From assembly GCF_005886535.1 (NCBI RefSeq), contig NZ_PNDS01000032.1, positions 1-37,600 on the forward strand: 37,600 bases of DNA. The letters are read 5' to 3'. Each line of letters opens with the position of its first letter. Position 1 is the first letter of the stretch. Made by a program: the position numbers and the translations under genes. Positions 32,601 through 37,600 of this stretch are shown here, piece by piece. The notes under the pieces were generated by a model, which saw only the letters and a program-made list of their open reading frames with translations, did no database searches and was not told the DNA's origin. The stretch comes from Pseudoalteromonas sp. S2755 (GTDB lineage: Bacteria > Pseudomonadota > Gammaproteobacteria > Enterobacterales > Alteromonadaceae).

Positions 32601-34580
32601 CTATTTAATTGATGAAATTAAATAACTTAGGATAGCATCTGGCTTTGGATCTCGGCTCGTATCCGGCAGATATTTAGGCCTTGTGAATATACCTTGCTCT
32701 ACTAACGCATCCAGCGCATCTAAGTGCGCAATGCCCGTTTTACCGAGATATAAGTTATCTAAGCTGCGGGTATTGGCAAGCTGTACTATGTCTTTAAAGC
32801 CTTTTAAGTAGAGGTGATCTTTAGTAAACCCGCCACCACGGAAGATACGCGTGGTCAGCGCAAAGGCTTCATTGACGTTTAATACACCTGAGTCAGCCAA
32901 AAATTCATACACTTGATAGAATTTGTCGCCTTTAAGCAGCATGTTGACCGCAATCACCCTGAGCGCTAGTACTTTCAATCGTGTCAAATTTATTTGCCCA
33001 GATTGATACTCACGATAGATGGCAAGACCCTCTTGAGTATAGGTATTACCGGGTAGACCTAAGTGCAGCACTTTTAGTTGCTGGGCATCAGCATTTAAGG
33101 TCGTGAGCAAGTGCACACCTATTTCATGCTCTATCAAGGCATTGATATCAAGCTCAGACAACATTGCACTGCTATTTACAAGCAGAAGACGCTTACCATT
33201 GTCGACCATTGCTTTGGCAACAAGCTTGCTTGATATAGCGACCTTACAAGGTAAGCCCATGGTCTCAATCGCTTGATTAAAACGTACCAAGGCTTGCTCG
33301 GCTGTAATGTCTTTTTTTGGCAAGGTTTCGGTTTCGCGCGCGTGCAGCAAGAAGGTCGCATTATTAATATCGTTGTAATCAGGCTCACCATAATAGCGTA
33401 GCGAGTTATACAAAAAGGCTTCGCGACCAATTTGGGTGATTAGTTCGATTTTAGTGGCGTAGCTGTCGATCACTTTACGGTACAAGTCTTTTACGATCGG
33501 ATCTTGGATTTTTCCAACGGGCAAGCGATAGAGTTGCTCTTTAAACTCGTACGGGTCAATTTTCAGCGGACGATATTTAAACGCAGGCTGGTAATGACGT
33601 TTCGAGAAAAAGCGACGTTTCTCTTGCGCGATATTACTTGGGTTAACGTAATGCAGCGTTTCAAGGTTTTTGGCTATGCGGTACAGTGCAGAGTCTACAT
33701 TAATCAGTGCAGGGTCAAGCTGCGACGCTGATTTTGCTTTGCGAAGTGGCTTATAGCAATGATTTTTAGCAAATGTTTTTGCCGTTTTACTCAAAGCTAC
33801 ATGCATGTTGCGCTGTAGTTTTTCAAACACCACAGGGAATAATTCGCCACTGTTTTCGTCCATAAAGACTTTTTTCACTTCCAGTGGCACCACTAAGGTG
33901 TTATCAAAGTGGCTGGTAATATATTGCGCTTGATAACCATGGCCCTGAAAGACGGTATTTTCAGCACAATCCACCAGCTGGCCTGCCAGTTTTTTCAGTC
34001 CTAGCTGCTTTTTCAGCTCATCTAATACGGCACGAAAACGCAAGGTATCAAGTTGTGCAGTGCCAATATTAAAGGTTGGTGCATAGGGGTAGCTGCGAAT
34101 TTGATAGTTATAGCTGTGCACATCAAATAGCAAGCAGGCACCAAACTTGCGCTCAAGCGTGGTTAATAGTGCACTGAGCACACGGTAATAGGCTGCATGC
34201 TTTGACAAGCTAATATCTATGTCTGCATTTGGTAGCGCTTGGTTCCACACTTGCTTACCCCATGCTTCTTTGTATATTGCAAGCTCTGGCGTACGGTTAA
34301 GATCGTATTCGTAACGTGAGTCACGCGCGATAAGCGTGATGGGTAATGATTCAATCATGCCATCGGTAAACGGATCTTCCTCTTGTAAGCGCTCAGCATC
34401 GCTAATGGCGAACAAGCCTTTTAGGCTAGCACGGGTACGGTGGCCTGCGTGTACAGCGGTAGCGACATAAGGTACGTATTCTCTCACTTCGAGGTGAAAA
34501 GCGCCTTCAGCAAATTGTCCACTGATGGGTTTACCGGCTTCAAGCGCGGCAATGATGACTTGTTCAGATAGCATGAGCAT
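32601..34580 (-). CDS. N-formylglutamate amidohydrolase-like / DUF1704 (QEGLA) fusion protein
   Basis: A 659-aa two-domain hydrolase. Residues about 10-270 resemble N-formylglutamate amidohydrolases: VHAGHRTR (43-50), ARDSRYEYDLNR (85-96), FDVHSYNYQ (152-160). Residues about 290-655 are the 'flavohemoglobin expression-modulating QEGLA' family (DUF1704), with HEIGVH (H485, E486, H490, an HExxxH zinc motif) and TQEGLA (515-520). In animals this family includes MATCAP, a tubulin tyrosine carboxypeptidase with an HExxxH site, so a carboxypeptidase activity is plausible. No signal peptide. It overlaps the ATP-grasp gene by 17 bases. The ATG at 34574, preceded by AGAAG, is an alternative start. Confidence 0.88.
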   Translation of the reverse strand: MLMLSEQVIIAALEAGKPISGQFAEGAFHLEVREYVPYVATAVHAGHRTRASLKGLFAISDAERLQEEDPFTDGMIESLPITLIARDSRYEYDLNRTPELAIYKEAWGKQVWNQALPNADIDISLSKHAAYYRVLSALLTTLERKFGACLLFDVHSYNYQIRSYPYAPTFNIGTAQLDTLRFRAVLDELKKQLGLKKLAGQLVDCAENTVFQGHGYQAQYITSHFDNTLVVPLEVKKVFMDENSGELFPVVFEKLQRNMHVALSKTAKTFAKNHCYKPLRKAKSASQLDPALINVDSALYRIAKNLETLHYVNPSNIAQEKRRFFSKRHYQPAFKYRPLKIDPYEFKEQLYRLPVGKIQDPIVKDLYRKVIDSYATKIELITQIGREAFLYNSLRYYGEPDYNDINNATFLLHARETETLPKKDITAEQALVRFNQAIETMGLPCKVAISSKLVAKAMVDNGKRLLLVNSSAMLSELDINALIEHEIGVHLLTTLNADAQQLKVLHLGLPGNTYTQEGLAIYREYQSGQINLTRLKVLALRVIAVNMLLKGDKFYQVYEFLADSGVLNVNEAFALTTRIFRGGGFTKDHLYLKGFKDIVQLANTRSLDNLYLGKTGIAHLDALDALVEQGIFTRPKYLPDTSRDPKPDAILSYLISSIK

Positions 34581-35610
34581 CTTCTATTACTTGACGGAAT
34601 TGGTTTTTGCGATGCGTTACTAGCTCTTTGGCATGCACCACACTCTCTACAAAATCGATAACTTGCACTTGCAGCTTGCAGCGGTTTAACCGGTTAATAC
34701 GGGTTATCCCACCAGGCGAGAGTACGTTAACTTCAATAAGCTTGCCGCCTATTACGTCAATGCCTACAAAGTACAAACCATCACGCACAAGCTTAGGACC
34801 GATATGCTTACATAATGCTTTTTCTTGGTTGGTGAGTTTGTGTTTTACCACTTTGCCGCCAGCATGCACGTTAGCACGTACTTCATTTGCTGCAGGCACT
34901 CGTTTCATGGCGCCAATCGGTTCGCCGTTAAGCATTAGGATACGAACATCACCTTCGTCGGCACCTTCAACATAGTCTTGTAAAATGACATAGTTGCTGC
35001 CTTTACCGGCCTCGTCGCCACCAATATAAAACTCAAGGAGTGAACTAAAGCTTTGCTTCGCGCGTTTTTCAACGACGATAACACCGCGACCACCAAAGCC
35101 ATCAAGCGGCTTTAAGATCATTTTCTCTTGCTCTGATTCAGAGAATATACGCTCTAAATACTCTTTGTTTTTAGATACATGCGTATTTGGAATAAACTCT
35201 CTCGCGATGCCTTGGAAAGATGCCGTGTATAGCTTGTTATTAGCAATGCGCAGGCCATCAATATCGTTGATGATGAAGGTGTCATCACGAACAGAGTCTA
35301 AAAAGTTCATCGCCAAGGTATCAAGCGGCGGATTGGCGCGCATAAATATCGCGTCAAAACCTGCCAAAGGAAGCTGTACTTTTTTAAACTCAGCTTTGTT
35401 GTAAAAGCTCACTAAGTTGTCAGGTACTTTTTGGCCCGCAACAAAGACATCACAGAAGGCACTGGCGACGCTTTCGCGAATAGTGAGGTTGTTTACGGTG
35501 GTGATGGCAACGACGTGACCGCGCGATACGGCCTCGTGGATAAGTCTTAGCGTGCTGTCGTTTTCAGCTTCTACACGCTCCCAAGGGTACATAATAAAAC
35601 AGATTTTCAC
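34564..35610 (-). CDS. GshB-like ATP-grasp ligase
   Basis: A 348-aa protein like glutathione synthetase but longer than E. coli GshB (about 316 aa). Marks: N-terminal KICFIMYPWERVEAENDST; IFMRANPPLDT (88-98); ATP-binding lysine K167 in MILKPLDGFGGRGV; EGDVRILMLNGEP; and the metal ligands D285, E293 and N295 in FVGIDVIGGKLIEVNV. The glutathione-binding region LSPGGITRINRLN differs from the usual TSPTC pattern. It may therefore join a different pair of substrates. It starts at a GTG at 35610 with a weak ribosome binding site. It is the first gene of the cluster with the QEGLA fusion and the 261-aa protein; no gshA is adjacent. Confidence 0.88.
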   Translation of the reverse strand: MKICFIMYPWERVEAENDSTLRLIHEAVSRGHVVAITTVNNLTIRESVASAFCDVFVAGQKVPDNLVSFYNKAEFKKVQLPLAGFDAIFMRANPPLDTLAMNFLDSVRDDTFIINDIDGLRIANNKLYTASFQGIAREFIPNTHVSKNKEYLERIFSESEQEKMILKPLDGFGGRGVIVVEKRAKQSFSSLLEFYIGGDEAGKGSNYVILQDYVEGADEGDVRILMLNGEPIGAMKRVPAANEVRANVHAGGKVVKHKLTNQEKALCKHIGPKLVRDGLYFVGIDVIGGKLIEVNVLSPGGITRINRLNRCKLQVQVIDFVESVVHAKELVTHRKNQFRQVIEDAHAI

Positions 35611-35723
35611 GGGCTATTTTTGCTCAGCAAATAAATTGGCAATATAGCGGTAAAATAGCGTAGATGCTCACGGATTATTTTTATCGACAAGATAAGGAAT
35701 ATCAATCATCTATTGGGTAAGAA

Positions 35724-35747
35724 GCAGAGCACTGACTGGTGCTCTGC
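35724..35747 (-). terminator. Probable terminator of the chemotaxis gene
   Basis: Perfect 9-bp stem GCAGAGCAC / GTGCTCTGC with a 6-base loop, ten bases after the stop. On the minus strand it is followed only by TTCTT, so efficiency is uncertain. Confidence 0.6.
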
Positions 35748-35757
35748 AAGGTGGATA

Positions 35758-37398
35758 TCATACTTTAAAGCGGTTAACTATGTCACTCAATTCGTGACTT
35801 GCCTGTGTGAGTTGCTCACTGGTATTGTTGAGTGATTGTGTGGTATCCAAAGAGTGGTGGGTGGAGTCAGAAAGTTGAGCTATTCGCTCGTTCACTTCTT
35901 GTGCTGCAAGACTCTGCTCATCAGTGGCTTTGGCGATGTGGGTACTCATATCCGAGATAGCGTCAATTAGGCGCTCAATCTCTGTCAATGCGCTATCTGC
36001 ATGTTGGACCTGTTCCACTGTTTGCTCCGAGATTTGCTGGCTAATTTTAACCGCAGCTACGGCTTGCTGCGCTTCTTTTTGCAGTCGCTCGATCATGTTG
36101 TGGATTTCATCTGTGCTTTGTCCCGTACGACTTGCAAGGGTGCGTACTTCATCGGCAACAACAGCGAAGCCGCGCCCTTGTTCACCTGCTCGAGCCGCTT
36201 CTATCGCCGCGTTTAACGCAAGTAAATTAGTTTGTTCGGCAATACCTCGAATAACATCGAGTACAGATCCTATATGTTGACTCTCTTGTGCAAGACTCGT
36301 TGTTGTCACGCTCACAGATTGAATTTGCTCCGACAGCTTTTTAATGGCGGCGATGGTTTGAGAAATTGTTTGTTTGCCTTTTTCACTGTAATTACGTGCG
36401 TCTGCGGCGGAATGCTCGGCAGTATCTGCATTGCTACTGATCTCACGAACTTGCATGGTCATTTGTTCAGCAGCAGTAGCCACTTGGCGACTATTGTCAT
36501 TTTGTGACTCAATAAATGCCAGGTTCTCTTCACCAGCCGCTTTTACCTGATTGGCCAGTGTTTCCACTTCTTTGGCGTTATGGGCCACTGTCGCGATGGA
36601 ATGACGCATCTTTTCAGTATATAAGTTAAAGTACTTGGCAAGCGCGGTTACTTCATCTTTACCACTTTCGTCGAGTTGTCGAGTCAAATCACCCTCGCCC
36701 TGTGCGATATCTTTCATCATGTCTTTGGCTTGTGTGATAGGGCCGATAATACTCTTGCTAATGAGTGCGCTAAACGGGAATAACAGCACGATGAGTACAG
36801 CCATCTCAATTAATAGCAAATTTCGAATATAGGCAAACTCAGCTTCTATCGTGTCGAGGTACACACCGGAGCCAATGATCCAACCCCAAGGTGTAAACGC
36901 TTTGACATAAGATATTTTCTCGACAGGAGCATCTTTGCCTGGCTTTGGCCAAAGGTAAGGAACAAATCCTGCTCCACTTTTTTCTGCCACTTGTACCATT
37001 TCAACGAATAAGCGCTTGCCGTTGGGATCTCTTGATTGGCTGAGATCTTTGCCGTTGAGCTCGCTTTTAAATGGGTGCATCACCATTTTTGGGTGATAGT
37101 CGTTGATCCAAAAGTAATTATTTCCTTCGTATCGTAAAGCCGCAACGGCATTAAGGGCTGCGGATTGAGCTTGCGCTTCTGGGAGTTCCCCAGATACATA
37201 TTGTTGATGGAAGTAAGCCACTAAACTATAGGCATTTTCAACAAGATTTTGGGTTTTATGATATTGCTGCTTTTCGAGTGCATCATATTGCTGCGATAAG
37301 CTCACTGCGCTTTGAAGGATAACGCCGATAATAACCACTATGATCAGTAACGCGAGTCGCTGGAAGATGGTGAGGTTTCGGAAAAACTGTTTGGACAT
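35758..37398 (-). CDS. Methyl-accepting chemotaxis protein with single Cache sensor
   Basis: A 546-aa membrane chemoreceptor. First helix about 13-33. Periplasmic single-Cache domain with [17 protein letters not shown] (94-110) and [15 protein letters not shown] (171-185). Second helix about 193-214, then a HAMP linker ([20 protein letters not shown]) and a long helical signalling domain with the CheA/CheW tip [20 protein letters not shown] followed by [15 protein letters not shown]. The start at 37398 is chosen for its AAGGA eight bases upstream and because the protein then begins just before helix 1; in-frame codons further upstream would add only basic residues. The ligand is unknown; single-Cache receptors of this type often sense small organic acids. 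Confidence 0.95.
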   Translation of the reverse strand: MSKQFFRNLTIFQRLALLIIVVIIGVILQSAVSLSQQYDALEKQQYHKTQNLVENAYSLVAYFHQQYVSGELPEAQAQSAALNAVAALRYEGNNYFWINDYHPKMVMHPFKSELNGKDLSQSRDPNGKRLFVEMVQVAEKSGAGFVPYLWPKPGKDAPVEKISYVKAFTPWGWIIGSGVYLDTIEAEFAYIRNLLLIEMAVLIVLLFPFSALISKSIIGPITQAKDMMKDIAQGEGDLTRQLDESGKDEVTALAKYFNLYTEKMRHSIATVAHNAKEVETLANQVKAAGEENLAFIESQNDNSRQVATAAEQMTMQVREISSNADTAEHSAADARNYSEKGKQTISQTIAAIKKLSEQIQSVSVTTTSLAQESQHIGSVLDVIRGIAEQTNLLALNAAIEAARAGEQGRGFAVVADEVRTLASRTGQSTDEIHNMIERLQKEAQQAVAAVKISQQISEQTVEQVQHADSALTEIERLIDAISDMSTHIAKATDEQSLAAQEVNERIAQLSDSTHHSLDTTQSLNNTSEQLTQASHELSDIVNRFKV

Positions 37399-37481
37399 AA
37401 TGCAATCCTTATGTCGTTTTATTATTGAAAGTAGCAAGCGGCGCGAACGCCTCATCAATTCATACTAATTAATCTTAGTAG

Positions 37482-37600
37482 TAATACCAATTGCGTTAAT
37501 TCTCCAACCAATTTGAAGGGTGAAATACCATATTAGCTTCGTTAAAAATTTCTCATTTAGAACAACTAAATAGCAAAATTTTTGCCTTGCAAATATACCT
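37482..37600. repeat. Dispersed intergenic repeat, copy B (right part cut by the window edge)
   Basis: Begins near TAATACCAATTG, which is roughly the inverse complement of the right end of copy A. Bases 37513-37590 match 1-78 with two differences. It lies in the presumed promoter region of the chemotaxis gene, 84 bases upstream of its ATG. Confidence 0.75.

Noticed and set aside
34564..35610. Calling the ATP-grasp gene gshB outright
   Set aside because: Similar to GshB, but longer, with a different glutathione-loop sequence and a hydrolase-rich operon; substrate left open.
1..37600. Prophage, insertion sequence, integron or CRISPR array
   Set aside because: No transposase, integrase or phage protein frames and no regularly spaced repeats. 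The only repeats are the three intergenic copies.

Overview
The window looks like core chromosome of a marine gammaproteobacterium of the order Alteromonadales, most likely Pseudoalteromonas or a close relative. This is inferred from moderate AT richness, a complete Na+-translocating NADH:quinone reductase operon (nqrABCDEF with apbE and nqrM), FabV as enoyl-ACP reductase, ErpA, a bolA/yajG/ampG neighbourhood and the protein sequences themselves. No phage, transposase, rRNA, tRNA or CRISPR array was seen. Both ends of the window fall inside copies of the same dispersed intergenic repeat.

Layout. (1) 1-4821, minus strand: a ClC-type chloride protein and HemJ, then pyrB-hemL, mixing tetrapyrrole and pyrimidine synthesis. 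(2) 4822-6508: erpA, a 58-aa two-helix membrane protein, and a small XRE regulator behind a long, inverted-repeat-rich leader. (3) 6509-10213, minus strand: a tight operon rlmG-yajG-cyclophilin-ampG. Diverging from it are alkB-like, bolA and fabV (10252-12501). (4) 12502-20215: the Na+-NQR respiratory pump with its flavin transferase (ApbE) and Fe-S maturation factor (NqrM). A possible 13-codon leader peptide ends exactly on the first ATG of the nqrA frame. (5) 20249-28877: cobalamin salvage and uptake. cobC lies in front of a cobalamin riboswitch (20881-20981), which is followed by nine overlapping or abutting genes: btuD-btuC-cobT-cobS-cobU-cobQ-cobO-btuF-ung. The uracil-DNA glycosylase is therefore the last gene of a B12-controlled operon. 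(6) 28876-31746: a DUF3545 protein, transaldolase, yaaA and a small lipoprotein with a mirror-symmetric twin-CX3C cysteine pattern. (7) 31756-35610, minus strand: a GshB-like ATP-grasp ligase, an N-formylglutamate-amidohydrolase/DUF1704 (QEGLA) fusion and an unrecognised 261-aa protein. (8) 35758-37398: a Cache-domain methyl-accepting chemotaxis protein.

How they work together: NqrA-F use NADH to reduce quinone and export Na+. ApbE attaches FMN to NqrB and NqrC, and NqrM helps build the iron centre in NqrD/E. The B12 block imports corrinoids, adenosylates them and builds the nucleotide loop. The best candidate for an undescribed system is block 7, where a peptide-bond-forming ligase sits in an operon with a double hydrolase whose C-terminal half resembles the MATCAP/DUF1704 carboxypeptidases. 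This suggests synthesis and removal of a peptide-like adduct. That function is inference; the domains and gene order are visible in the sequence.
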